From: Prevotella sp.
GTDB lineage: Bacteria; Bacteroidota; Bacteroidia; Bacteroidales; Bacteroidaceae
Direction of reading: 5' to 3'
DNA: 20,069 nucleotides
NCBI GenBank assembly: GCA_022511055.1
Contig: JAFLSH010000010.1
Location: forward strand, 1-20,069
Part shown: positions 7,442-16,732 of the stretch, piece by piece
Layout of the letters: each line of letters begins with the position of its first letter
Position numbering within the stretch: the first letter of the stretch is position 1
Translations under genes and position numbers: made by a program
Notes under the pieces: model-generated
The model's database searches: none
Told to the model about the DNA's origin: nothing
Seen by the model: only the letters and a program-made list of their open reading frames with translations

Positions 7442-9237
7442 TGCTTGTTAGATTCTTCAAATTCGTCAAGTTCCACAGGGCGCAGAATGATGGCTGCAAT
7501 ACGCAGGTCGCGCGTGAAATGAGCCATCACATCACGGTTGAACACCGTAAATGGCGAAGAGATTTTGATATTCGGGCAGATGTTTTCTGTGCTTAGGCCG
7601 GCATAGCTGACAGGGAATGTGAACTGACCAATAAACAGCGTGTCAACCTTTGTCGGGTCGTTGGAGAACGCTCTGTAGGTCGTGGCATTAGTGGCATTGT
7701 CAGGCAGACTCTGGCTGAAAGTGCCGGCCAGCTCAGTGAACTCTGCCAGATGGGCCTCATCTTCGTCAAGGAACTGGTGGTTTTGCAGCTTTCCGTCTGC
7801 ATCACAATAGTTCAGCTCGAAAATAACACGGTTGGGCAGCGCGTCAACCTCATTGGGCATGAACACACAATAGATGTTGTAAGTCGTACTCAGCACGTTG
7901 TTGAGATAAAGGTCAAGCTCAGGCTTGGCGTATGGGCCTGTTGGCTCCACCCAGATGTAATTGAAGTCTTCAATTTCCGGGTCTGGGGAAACGTAAGACA
8001 AGGTCTGCTCGCGGCCGGTAAGGATACGTGCCTGGTTGGTGCTGTTGGCTGCAGACACGACACGCTCTGGTGCGTAGGACTCCCATGGATGGAACACTAA
8101 CTTGTCCGCGATACGCACGAAACCATTGCTCATCTTGACCTTGTCGTTGGCATTGGCCAAAATCTCATTCGGATTAGAGAACTTACCGCGAGTGGTCGAG
8201 CGCAAGGTGTCGCTGCCATAGGCAGTAGAAGCACCCTCGACCCACTGGTTGTAGGCATCTTTGTTGCTGTAGACCAGAGAGTTGGTGATGAAGCGCTTCA
8301 CAATGGAGTCCTGCCAGTAGGCCGGGTCAATGTTGATGGTTACATCAGCTCCGATATTAACTGATGTTCCTTCACTCACAAAGCCCTGAGCCACTGTGGT
8401 GGGAATGTAGTTGTAATAAGGCTTAATGCGCTCGTAAGCCTCAATCCACGCTGCATTGGTGGGCATCAGGAATGTGTAGGAGCTGTCCTCTACCTCGAAT
8501 GCGGCATTGAGCATATCGGTCAAGGCATTCTCTGTCACCATGACAGAGTCCACATACGTCTGAACACCATTGACAATGGGGCCAACCACTGATGCCTCTT
8601 CATCCAGATAGGTGGTCTCGTAGTGCTTGAAATAGGCGCGCAGCGAGTCGAGACTCTTGGAGCCGGAGAGGGTATTGTCCATCAGGTACTCATACATGTT
8701 GGGATAGTAGGTGGCTACACCGTTGAGAATGTGCAGCAAGCCATTGCTGTTGGGCAGATTGGCTTCCTGAATGGTCACTTCATCAAAAGTGTAAGGTGAT
8801 GCACCGGCCATGCTGTAGGTCTTGTCGTTCAGCATCAGCACGTTCTCCGGCTGCGTAGTCATGTTGCCCGTGGCATGGTGGCTGTAGGCAGCAACGTGGT
8901 TATAGACAAACTGCTTCAACAGGCTATTGTTGTCAAGCTGGCTGAAAGCACTGGCATCATACGAGCCATCCAGCGGTGCCCAGACCGTGTAGTAGCTCTT
9001 GGAGTTCAGCTCCTCGTCAAAACCGGCCTGCTTGATTAATGAGGCAAAGTTCGATAGTTGGCTGTTCTTCTGGATATTCTCCCAGAGTGTCAGCTTGCCG
9101 GCCTCGGTGGCTTCGGGCTTCACCTCATTATAGTCGTCAAAGTCGGAACACGATATCAAAGGCAGAAGGGCAACAAGGTATAAGGGGTTGATGGCCTTTG
9201 CCCATTTCCTTGCCTTTCTTTTAATTATTTCGTTCAT
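7438..9237 (-). CDS. FAS1 (fasciclin)-domain surface lipoprotein, 599 aa
   Basis: The N-terminus has a Lys/Arg-rich n-region, a hydrophobic core and the lipobox LISC (Cys30), so this is a lipoprotein. Two FAS1-like modules follow, at about 45-185 (LTLWENIQKNSQLSNFASLIKQAG; YTVWAPLDGSYD; NSNGLLHILNGVATYYP) and about 186-395 (SYTFLMPTNAAW; MSNGFVRIADKLVF). Both show the FAS1 pattern of a 'F.PTN.A' first block and a closing 'G.(V/L)H.(I/V)...' block. Residues 400-590 are a predicted beta-rich domain (STTYNIYCVFMP; TLFIGQFTFPVSYAG; LRIAAIILRPVE) without obvious catalytic motifs. FAS1 domains are adhesion and ligand-binding folds in many organisms. The gene is 46 nt after another FAS1 gene and overlaps the following susC by 4 nt, so it is probably an accessory of that importer (inference). 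FAS1 assignment rests on pattern reading. Confidence 0.82.
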   Translation of the reverse strand: MNEIIKRKARKWAKAINPLYLVALLPLISCSDFDDYNEVKPEATEAGKLTLWENIQKNSQLSNFASLIKQAGFDEELNSKSYYTVWAPLDGSYDASAFSQLDNNSLLKQFVYNHVAAYSHHATGNMTTQPENVLMLNDKTYSMAGASPYTFDEVTIQEANLPNSNGLLHILNGVATYYPNMYEYLMDNTLSGSKSLDSLRAYFKHYETTYLDEEASVVGPIVNGVQTYVDSVMVTENALTDMLNAAFEVEDSSYTFLMPTNAAWIEAYERIKPYYNYIPTTVAQGFVSEGTSVNIGADVTINIDPAYWQDSIVKRFITNSLVYSNKDAYNQWVEGASTAYGSDTLRSTTRGKFSNPNEILANANDKVKMSNGFVRIADKLVFHPWESYAPERVVSAANSTNQARILTGREQTLSYVSPDPEIEDFNYIWVEPTGPYAKPELDLYLNNVLSTTYNIYCVFMPNEVDALPNRVIFELNYCDADGKLQNHQFLDEDEAHLAEFTELAGTFSQSLPDNATNATTYRAFSNDPTKVDTLFIGQFTFPVSYAGLSTENICPNIKISSPFTVFNRDVMAHFTRDLRIAAIILRPVELDEFEESNKQ

Positions 9238-9283
9238 AACTCTATTATTTTACTAATTTACGTTCTTACTGTTTTACCCTCGA

Positions 9284-11395
9284 TTAGTACCAGTCTTCAA
9301 TATACTGCTGGTTGTCCACCACGCTCGTGGGTACAAGCTCAACAAAGTCAAGACCTACCGGGGCACGGGGATTGTCTGGGTTAAGCGTCTTAATGCGCAG
9401 CCAGTTCTCATCGCCCTGGTTCAGCTGTACACGGCCCAGCACATAGCGGATAGTGTAGCTACCTGTGCCATACTCGAAGCGGGCGCTGGTATCGTAGTTC
9501 CAGCCGTTTTCACCGTGACCAGTGTAGCTGTGGGGGCCACGCATGTAGCTGCGGTTGTGCATGGCAATGTCACTGGCAATACCTTGGTCTTCCTCAGCCT
9601 TGGCATCGGTCATACCGATACGGGGGTCTTCCACCTGCACTGTGGCATCGAATGGCAGGCCCAGCGGGGTCATCATCTGAACATTCGAGGAGTTGCCAAT
9701 GTAGTACTGCATGAACGAGCCATAGCTCATCGGTGCGTAAACGACACGGATTTCATAAAGGCCAGAGGGAACGGCGGGCAGCTTGAAAGCCCAGTCGTAA
9801 CGGCCCCAGAACTGCATCTGGTCTGACTCAAAGCTACGCCATGCACCGTGCAGACAGTAGGCAAAGCAGAAAATGTTGTCGTTGTAGAACACTGCATTGT
9901 CGAAGAATTTCTGGGGAATGCCAACACGTGAGTTGTCATAGCCACTGCCAGTGTTGCCATCGCCAGTAGCCCAGTAACGGAAACGGTTTGTAATCAGCTC
10001 AGGGAAGAGTGAAGTGCAGTTGACACGCATGCGCTCATTGAGTACACCGCGCGGCACCATTCGGTCATAGACCAACATGCCATCAATAGCATGTACATAG
10101 CCGTTGTACGCCTGCAAAGAGGTGCCAGTGGTGCGGGTGATACCTACGCCCCTGCGTACCAACTGGTGCATGGCAGCCGAGCCTTGCGTGCCCACTTCAT
10201 CTGTCAGAGTGTTGTAGGTCTGATAGCGGTTGATGAACAGCTGGCGACCCTGGTCGTGGGGATTCCAGATTTTCATCATAGTGTGTGGCAGCATGGTCTC
10301 GTAGTAGTCATACGGGTCAGCATCTGGAGCATAGTTCCAGTAGGTGGCATAGGCACTGTTCATCTCGCCGCCGCCGGTGCTTTTCTCGTAAACCAGCTGG
10401 TTGACAGACATGGAAGCGTTCAAGATGTGGTAGGCCACAAACATGTTCAGCGCATTGAAACGATTGGTGTAGTCATTGCCTGTGCTGATGGTTACGCCTT
10501 GCTCCTTGCCGGGGTAGTCATACCACTCAGCGGCATCGCCGTAGGTCTCGTTGGCAAAATTCACCAAATCCTCAAAGCTATTAATTCTATTGGCGCTAAG
10601 TACGCTGTTGGGCTCTGCAAAGACGGTGAAGCCCACCTTGCACTCCACTTCAGCACCTGTACCCGGATAGAGCGTAGAGGTATAGTTATCACGCGGATAG
10701 AACGTGAACTCATACGACCCTTTGGAGTACTTCAGCAGCGAGTCTGCCAAGCCAGTACGGTGGAGCGCCTCGCTGAAGATGCTATACTGCGGGTTGCGGT
10801 CTAATATATCGCCGATAAAGCGGGTAAAGCGGGGTATCACGTTGTCAATGACATGGACTATACCATTGATAGTCTCGTTATCAGAGTCAATGATGATAGC
10901 CTTGCCGCCCAATACGGTCTGGCCTAATGAGTCTGTAGCATAGGAGAACTCATAGCCCAGCAGGGTGTTCACATCGTTCTCGCCTGTCAATGAGACAATG
11001 TCACGTACCTGATTGGTCAGGTGGAATTTCACAATGTTCAGGCAGAGGCTGTCAGACAGTCCTTCAACGGTGGGTGAAGTCATGCCGTTATGGGGAATAA
11101 TGGCCTCTTCATCATTGTAAAGACTGTCGCAATAAGATGCCACACCTTCGTTGGTGGGTGCAAAACAGGTGTAAATGCCATACGAAGCCAGCAGCTTATC
11201 ATAGCCTACCCTGGAGAGGATATAGTTGAACTGAGTCAAGGTGCTGTCTTCTGCAATAAACGACTCGATGGTCTGGCCTGTAAAGGTATAGAGGTCTGAC
11301 TCATCAGGCTCTGGGTTACAGGCTGTCAGCAGCGTGACACCTACGCCGAAACCCAGCACAGCGTGTTGAACAGATTTCAAAAATTGATTCTTCAT
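9284..11395 (-). CDS. FAS1 (fasciclin)-domain surface lipoprotein, 703 aa
   Basis: The ATG at 11395 (MKNQFLK) is chosen because it gives a proper lipoprotein signal peptide with the lipobox LTAC (Cys26). The same frame is open further up to 11548, but that would overlap susD by over 130 nt and has no signal-like sequence. Residues 38-196 form a FAS1 module (TIESFIAEDSTLTQFNYILS; YTCFAPTNEGV; INGIVHVIDNVIPRF). About 197-480 is a second, more divergent FAS1 module with insertions (FTVFAEPNSVL; NGYVHAIDGMLVYDRMVP). Residues 480-703 are a C-terminal domain rich in aromatic residues and beta strands (GLYEIRVVYAPMSYGSF; SYTIRYVLGRVQL; GLDFVELVPT); the layout resembles a carbohydrate-binding beta-sandwich, but that is inference. 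It begins 19 nt after susD and ends 46 nt before the next FAS1 gene. Probably a surface binding partner of the SusC/SusD importers. Confidence 0.82.
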   Translation of the reverse strand: MKNQFLKSVQHAVLGFGVGVTLLTACNPEPDESDLYTFTGQTIESFIAEDSTLTQFNYILSRVGYDKLLASYGIYTCFAPTNEGVASYCDSLYNDEEAIIPHNGMTSPTVEGLSDSLCLNIVKFHLTNQVRDIVSLTGENDVNTLLGYEFSYATDSLGQTVLGGKAIIIDSDNETINGIVHVIDNVIPRFTRFIGDILDRNPQYSIFSEALHRTGLADSLLKYSKGSYEFTFYPRDNYTSTLYPGTGAEVECKVGFTVFAEPNSVLSANRINSFEDLVNFANETYGDAAEWYDYPGKEQGVTISTGNDYTNRFNALNMFVAYHILNASMSVNQLVYEKSTGGGEMNSAYATYWNYAPDADPYDYYETMLPHTMMKIWNPHDQGRQLFINRYQTYNTLTDEVGTQGSAAMHQLVRRGVGITRTTGTSLQAYNGYVHAIDGMLVYDRMVPRGVLNERMRVNCTSLFPELITNRFRYWATGDGNTGSGYDNSRVGIPQKFFDNAVFYNDNIFCFAYCLHGAWRSFESDQMQFWGRYDWAFKLPAVPSGLYEIRVVYAPMSYGSFMQYYIGNSSNVQMMTPLGLPFDATVQVEDPRIGMTDAKAEEDQGIASDIAMHNRSYMRGPHSYTGHGENGWNYDTSARFEYGTGSYTIRYVLGRVQLNQGDENWLRIKTLNPDNPRAPVGLDFVELVPTSVVDNQQYIEDWY

Positions 11396-11414
11396 ATCTA
11401 TGTTCCTCCTTCTA

Positions 11415-13208
11415 TTAATTGTTCTTACCAAAGTTACTGCTACTGTCGTAGACAGGATTCTGATGGAGCTGTGGGCAAATCTTGATGTCAGCCTCAGGAA
11501 TCGGCATGTACAGCTTAGGCTCGGTGCGCATCTTGGCCTTGACTGCATCGCCGGCAGAGAACTTACGCACCATCAGAGTCAGCATATTGTCATAGTTGTT
11601 CACATAGCTGACACCCCGTGCGGCCTGCTCAGCCAGTGTTGACTTGTAATCCACGGGAACACTGGTGTTGCGGAAGTTGTAGCGCATCAAGTCATACCAG
11701 CGCTTGCCTTCGAAGGCAAACTCACGCAGGCGCTCGGCCAGCACCATCAGCTCCATGTCAATCTTCTTGTTGTCAACTGCACCATCAACCTGGTTTCTCA
11801 GACCTGCCCAGCGCAAAGAGTCCGTAGCGGGATTAATCTTCGAGCGGGCGTTCACCTCTCTTACCAGGTTGAAAGCTACTTGCAAGTTAATGTCATTCTC
11901 ATCAGCAGCCATGGCGGTTAGAGCCTCTGCCTTCATCAGCATGACATCACTCAGGCGATAGAACATATAGTTCTGGGCGTAGGGTGTAGCGGCGCGTATG
12001 ACACTCTTGCTCTCCTGACCAGCAGAAGCGCTGCGAATATCATTGGTGCCTACATACTTACGGACATACATCTCCTCGCCGTTTGGCGCGTATGTGTAAG
12101 TAAGGGCACGATAGTCGTTGACACTCGTACCTGTCTTGAACACAGACTTGTTAGAGGTATCACCGAACTTGAAGAAGTTTGGTGCCTGAAGATAAGGTGT
12201 GTTGTTTCTTGTGAAATTGAAGTAGTTGCAAACCGCAATGTTATTACGGACATCAGAAGACGAGCCGCTATAGCCGGGGAACTGCAACTCGAAGATGCTC
12301 TCCTCTGCATTTTGAAGGGCGAACAGGGTAGAGAACATGTTCTGGCCGTTAGCCAAAGGATATTCCGACTCCTCAATTTCACCCATGCCTTTCTGGTGCT
12401 GCTGCTTTTTCGATTCAATTACCTTGTCGCAGTAGTACACGGCCTTCTGATAGTCAGCCGCATCACGATTCATGCTGCCACGCCACAGATAGATGTCTGC
12501 CAACAGGGCATCAATACCATCGCGGGTGAAAGTGCCCACCCTGCGCCAGTCGGCGTATGCTGAAGCCAGCACGGAATTAGCCTCAGCCTCTTCCAAGTCT
12601 TTGATACAAGCCGTGAGTACAGAGTCAGGGTTAGACTGCGCAATGCTCATATTCTGACTGCTGTTCATGAAGGCTTCTGTGGTGTAAGGCACATCACGGA
12701 ACACCTTGACCAGCGTGAAATAGCACAACGAGCGCAGCGCAATCATCTGCGAGCAGTCTGCCAGATAGTCACCCTGCGTGTAGTTCGGGTCTTCTAACAT
12801 GACATCAGCTGCCCTTGACAGAATGATGTTACAGTTGTTAATGACCGAGTACAGCGCGCTCCATGTGGCATAACGGTTGTCGGGTTGGGTATTACCCGTG
12901 TTAATCTCGACCAAATCTTCTTGAATGTCAACGTTCAGCGAGACTGTAGTCACGGGCATCAGCTCATCTGAGCGCATGTCTCCCCAGACAATGAGCCGCT
13001 CGATAACCGCGCTGTTCAGCATGGAGTTATAAGCGCCGTAGACCATCTGCTGCACATCTGACTTTGACTTCCAGAAGTCTTCGTCAACGGTCTTGTCGTA
13101 AGGTAGTATGACCGTGTCGATGCACGATACCATGCTCATTACCATCAGACAATAACCAATAACCGACATTCTTCTGGTTAATCTCTTTATCATAGAATTA
13201 TTCTCCAT
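11415..13208 (-). CDS. SusD/RagB-family surface lipoprotein (first pair)
   Basis: This 597-aa protein carries a lipoprotein signal peptide ending MVSC (Cys29). The N-terminal region has the classical SusD start (KTVDEDFWKSKSDVQQMVYG at 39-58) and WGDMRSDEL at 75-83. Helical TPR-like repeats follow (IALRSLCYFTLVKVFRDVPY; DALLADIYLWRG). The C-terminal part has REFAFEGKRWYDLMRYN at 495-511 and ends with LYMPIPEADIKICPQLHQNP, the typical SusD closing motif. It would bind ligand on the cell surface and cap the SusC encoded 41 nt upstream. Met6 (MIKRL) is an alternative start that would shorten the n-region by five residues. The complete set of SusD hallmarks makes it more canonical than the second SusD in this operon. 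Substrate cannot be inferred. Confidence 0.95.
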   Translation of the reverse strand: MENNSMIKRLTRRMSVIGYCLMVMSMVSCIDTVILPYDKTVDEDFWKSKSDVQQMVYGAYNSMLNSAVIERLIVWGDMRSDELMPVTTVSLNVDIQEDLVEINTGNTQPDNRYATWSALYSVINNCNIILSRAADVMLEDPNYTQGDYLADCSQMIALRSLCYFTLVKVFRDVPYTTEAFMNSSQNMSIAQSNPDSVLTACIKDLEEAEANSVLASAYADWRRVGTFTRDGIDALLADIYLWRGSMNRDAADYQKAVYYCDKVIESKKQQHQKGMGEIEESEYPLANGQNMFSTLFALQNAEESIFELQFPGYSGSSSDVRNNIAVCNYFNFTRNNTPYLQAPNFFKFGDTSNKSVFKTGTSVNDYRALTYTYAPNGEEMYVRKYVGTNDIRSASAGQESKSVIRAATPYAQNYMFYRLSDVMLMKAEALTAMAADENDINLQVAFNLVREVNARSKINPATDSLRWAGLRNQVDGAVDNKKIDMELMVLAERLREFAFEGKRWYDLMRYNFRNTSVPVDYKSTLAEQAARGVSYVNNYDNMLTLMVRKFSAGDAVKAKMRTEPKLYMPIPEADIKICPQLHQNPVYDSSSNFGKNN

Positions 13209-13216
13209 TTTCGTAA

Positions 13217-13247
13217 TGTTTATTGTTTAGCGTATATTGTTTATTGT
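13217..13247. repeat. 10-bp direct repeat in a susC-susD gap
   Basis: The decamer tgtttattgt occurs at 13217-13226 and 13238-13247, a 21-bp spacing, within and next to the 41-nt gap between susC and susD. In the minus-strand mRNA it reads ACAATAAACA twice. Function unknown; possibly just AT-rich spacer. Confidence 0.55.
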
Positions 13248-13249
13248 CC

Positions 13250-16200
13250 TTAGAATCCAACATTCAGTGTAACAGTGAACTGCTTTGAACGTGGGGTCTG
13301 AGACGCATCGGCTGCCAGACCGAAGCCCTGAGGCGACACTTCGGGGTCAACACCGCTGTACTTGGTCCACACGAAGAGGTTGTTCATTGAGCCGTAGACC
13401 TGCAATTGATTCAGACCTAACTTCTTGATGAATTTCTTCTCGAAATTGTAGGCCAACTGCAAGTTCTGGAAGCGTACGAAGCCACCATCCTCGACATAGC
13501 GGTCAGACGACTGATAGTTGTAACCATAGTGATAGAGCGCACGGGGGATAGGCGTAACATCACCATCCTTGCGCCAGCGGTAGTTCACCGTTGCGCACTG
13601 GTTGGTTGTCTCATACATCTGCTCCAGATTCATGCGCGCCAGGTTGACAACCTTGTTGCCGAAACGGTACATGAAGCGGGCCTTCAGACTCCACTGACCA
13701 TAGCGGAACGTGAAGTTGAAACCACCGTTCACCTTTGGCTGCGAGTTGCCCAGATAGACAATGTCAAGCTGGTTAATCTGACCATCATTGTTCACGTCTT
13801 CATACATGGCATCACCGCCCTGGAACTCGTGGGTTGTTGATGAAGTACCGTTGCTATAGAGGTAGTTGAACACCATACGGCGGGGAGCGCCTGTTCTTGG
13901 ATCCATCTGCACCGTACCATCAGCATTGCGTACCACGGGGAAGGTCATGCCCTGAGCCAGCATCTTGTTGATTTCCGATTCGTACTGAGTTTCATCCCAG
14001 TTGTTCTCCTTACGCAGATTCTCCAGATACTCGTATGTGTACTGGTAGACACCCTTGTAGCGGTAGCCATAGATAGAGCCGAGCGAGTTGTTGATTTGTA
14101 CACGCAATGGGTAAGCACCGCGCTTGGTAACATCCCATGGGTCATCTGGGTTGGCCACCGTACTACCGCCCATGTTCATGTAGTAAGAGTTCATGGCGTT
14201 CAGCACATCTTCATCCATTTCCTTCACCAAGTTGAAGTTCTGTGCCACGTTCAGGCTTACATCCATTGAGAACTTGCCTGCCGTGACAATCTTCTTGGCT
14301 GTTACATTGGCTTCCCAACCATCGTTATCCATACGGCCGACATTCATGTAGCTCAGACGGCTGTAGCCCGTATAGGTGGGGATAGACACCTTTTCCATCA
14401 GCAGGTCTCGGGTCTCCTTATGATAGTAGTCGAAGTCAACCTCAATCTTGTCGTTCAGGAAACCAAGATTCAGACCGAGGTTATAGCTGGTTGTCTTCTC
14501 CCAGCGCAGGTCATCTAACTTCAGACCATCCAGCGCGGCTGTTGGGAACAAGGTGCTGCCACCATAATAGCCTGCAGAAGTGTTATAGGTGTTGTAGAAT
14601 CCGATATTCGAAGACGGAGCCTTACCAACGACACCCCAAGAGGCGCGCAGACCGAGCATGGAGAGCCACTCGCCCTTGATGGGTTTGAAGAACGGCTCAT
14701 CACTGATGTTATAGCGCAGCGACACACCGGGGAAGATGGCCCACTTGTTCTTCGGGCCGAACTTGGAGTCACCATCAGCACGTACCGACAATCCCAGGCT
14801 GTAACGGCCATCTTTGTAGGAAATATGACCATTGTAGAGCAGATTCTGCGAGTTGCTGCGTGAGTTGTTGCTCGACATGACCTGCTGCGAAGCGTTCACG
14901 GTCGGCGAGCTGATGTCAGTCGGCAGTTCGTTCATGACGATAGACTGCTCGTTATACTTCGATGTACTCATCTCGTAACGTGCCAGCATGGAGGCTGACC
15001 AGTCTTCGTTCTTGAAATACGGCGTAAACACTAATTCCACGCGGCCGCCAATCTTCATGCGGTTTGACTCCAGGTTGGTGCTGAGGTTATACTCGCTGTC
15101 GTTCCACCCTGCCGTGAGGTTACGCGACTTCAGTGCGGCGGGGAAGAACGTAGGATTACTGCGGGCGTAGATGTCAAAGTCTACGCGGCCGTTCAGTGTC
15201 AGTCTGTGAGAGTCAGCCTCTGTGCCGAGCAGCTCATACTTCAGCGTGAAGTCAGGAGTCATGCGGTAGGTCTGGTCTTTCTTCCACGCCATGTTAGCCA
15301 GTGCAATGGGGTTGCCCAAGGCAAGCTGGTCTGACAGTTCTGTTGACGAGAATGCACCCTGCGTGGCGTTGCCCGACGGATTCATGACATAGTATTCATC
15401 GGTATTGCTGCCATCGGCATTCTGACGGTAGATGCTCATGTTCGGCGCAATGCGCTGGGCAATGGAGAGCAGGCTCGAATGGCTGACACCATTGATTTTT
15501 CCTTCATAGTTCTGGTCGTTGCCAGTGTAGGTCAGGGCAAAGTTCGTTGAGAAGCGGATGCGGTCACTCACGTTGTAGTCAAGCACCATGCGCGTGGTGA
15601 ACTGCTGGAACTTCTGCTTGATGATAGAACCCGTCTGGTGCTTGTAGCCGGCCGAGATGCGGAAGGTAGCTTTCTGGCCACCACCAGTCAGGTTGACGTT
15701 GTACTCGTGCTGACCGCCGAACTGCGTTACAGCACCTACCCAGTCGGTGTTGTTGTTCCAGTTCTGGTAGTCTGCCCATGCCTGGTTGTAGTTCAGCTCT
15801 TCCAGCTCGGTTGTTGCGCCGGAGCCCTGTGCGGGGTTGTAGAATTCCTCTTTGAGCAGCATGGTGTAGTCATCACCGTTCAGCAGCTTGTAGCCCTTGG
15901 GCTGCCAGGTGCCTGTGAACTTGTACGAGAAGTTCACGCGCGGTTTTCCTCTCACACCGTGCTTGGTGGTAATCAGGATGACACCGTTAGAGCCGTTGGA
16001 GCCCCAGACGGCCGTGGCGGCAGCATCTTTCAGTACGGTAATCGATGCGATATCCTCAACGTTCACCGAGAGCAGCGAGGCATACTGTTCCTCATTGGCG
16101 CTGGCAAAGTCGAAGTTCTCATCAGGATTGTCGAAGATTTTATCGTCTACCACAATCAGGGGATTGGCATCACCGTTGATGGTGGTAACACCACGCAGGC

Positions 16201-16720
16201 GCATGGTCGTACCAGCTCCCAGGTTACCAGAGTTCGACACGATATCGAGACCGGCAATCTCACCCTGCAAAGCCTCATCGGCCGAGGTGAAGGCCAGACC
16301 TTCGATGTTTTCCATGTTCATGGTCTGCTGTGAGACCGACATTTCCTTCTTGGAAATCATCAGGCCGCCCGAGCTGCTGCGCTTGGACTGCACCACGACT
16401 TCCTTAATTTGGGTGCCCTCTGGCTCCAGCGTGATTTTGAAGACGGTCTGTGTGCCGATGTTCACAATCTTGGTCTTGTCGCCCACATACGAGAACTTCA
16501 GCTTGTTCTTTGTACTCTTCACCTGCATGGAGAAGTTTCCGTTGAAGTCTGTCTGTGCAGCCGACACGATACGGTTGTTGGCATCAACCTCCACGACATT
16601 ACCCATCATCACGGGACCTTCACTGTCGGTGAGCGTACCCGATATACGTACACCCTGTGCCATCAGCACTTGGCCGATGAGCATCAGCAGGGCCGTAGAC
16701 ATTATTTTCTTGATTGTCAT
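13250..16720 (-). CDS. SusC/RagA-family TonB-dependent outer-membrane transporter (first pair)
   Basis: This 1156-aa outer-membrane protein has a signal peptide (1-21, ending LMAQ) and a CarboxypepD_reg-like domain at about 24-101. The TonB-box-like EVVV follows at 107-110. A plug at about 125-254 shows MRLRGVTTI, NPLIVVDDKIF and ITVLKDAAATAVWGSNGSNG followed by VILITTKHG. The rest is a beta-barrel with an EF-hand-like DVNNDGQINQLD loop (975-986) and a C-terminal strand ending in Phe (LNVGF), as expected for BAM-dependent insertion. It would import ligand handed over by its SusD partner, powered by TonB-ExbBD. It begins 12 nt after the stop of the four-module FAS1 gene and lies 41 nt before its susD. 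Its plug and N-terminal sequences differ widely from the other SusC in the operon, so this is not a recent tandem duplication. Confidence 0.96.
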   Translation of the reverse strand: MTIKKIMSTALLMLIGQVLMAQGVRISGTLTDSEGPVMMGNVVEVDANNRIVSAAQTDFNGNFSMQVKSTKNKLKFSYVGDKTKIVNIGTQTVFKITLEPEGTQIKEVVVQSKRSSSGGLMISKKEMSVSQQTMNMENIEGLAFTSADEALQGEIAGLDIVSNSGNLGAGTTMRLRGVTTINGDANPLIVVDDKIFDNPDENFDFASANEEQYASLLSVNVEDIASITVLKDAAATAVWGSNGSNGVILITTKHGVRGKPRVNFSYKFTGTWQPKGYKLLNGDDYTMLLKEEFYNPAQGSGATTELEELNYNQAWADYQNWNNNTDWVGAVTQFGGQHEYNVNLTGGGQKATFRISAGYKHQTGSIIKQKFQQFTTRMVLDYNVSDRIRFSTNFALTYTGNDQNYEGKINGVSHSSLLSIAQRIAPNMSIYRQNADGSNTDEYYVMNPSGNATQGAFSSTELSDQLALGNPIALANMAWKKDQTYRMTPDFTLKYELLGTEADSHRLTLNGRVDFDIYARSNPTFFPAALKSRNLTAGWNDSEYNLSTNLESNRMKIGGRVELVFTPYFKNEDWSASMLARYEMSTSKYNEQSIVMNELPTDISSPTVNASQQVMSSNNSRSNSQNLLYNGHISYKDGRYSLGLSVRADGDSKFGPKNKWAIFPGVSLRYNISDEPFFKPIKGEWLSMLGLRASWGVVGKAPSSNIGFYNTYNTSAGYYGGSTLFPTAALDGLKLDDLRWEKTTSYNLGLNLGFLNDKIEVDFDYYHKETRDLLMEKVSIPTYTGYSRLSYMNVGRMDNDGWEANVTAKKIVTAGKFSMDVSLNVAQNFNLVKEMDEDVLNAMNSYYMNMGGSTVANPDDPWDVTKRGAYPLRVQINNSLGSIYGYRYKGVYQYTYEYLENLRKENNWDETQYESEINKMLAQGMTFPVVRNADGTVQMDPRTGAPRRMVFNYLYSNGTSSTTHEFQGGDAMYEDVNNDGQINQLDIVYLGNSQPKVNGGFNFTFRYGQWSLKARFMYRFGNKVVNLARMNLEQMYETTNQCATVNYRWRKDGDVTPIPRALYHYGYNYQSSDRYVEDGGFVRFQNLQLAYNFEKKFIKKLGLNQLQVYGSMNNLFVWTKYSGVDPEVSPQGFGLAADASQTPRSKQFTVTLNVGF

Positions 16721-16732
16721 ATCTGTGAGCCT

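Noticed and set aside
11396..11548. N-terminal extension of the 703-aa FAS1 protein to an upstream ATG at 11548
   Set aside because: It would overlap the susD gene by over 130 nt and puts an Arg/Cys-rich non-signal sequence before a well-formed lipoprotein signal peptide; the ATG at 11395 fits much better.
13250..16720. Tandem duplication of the SusC/SusD pairs
   Set aside because: The two SusC proteins differ in N-terminal region, TonB box and plug sequence, and the SusD proteins differ in their C-terminal motifs, so they are ancient paralogues rather than a recent copy.
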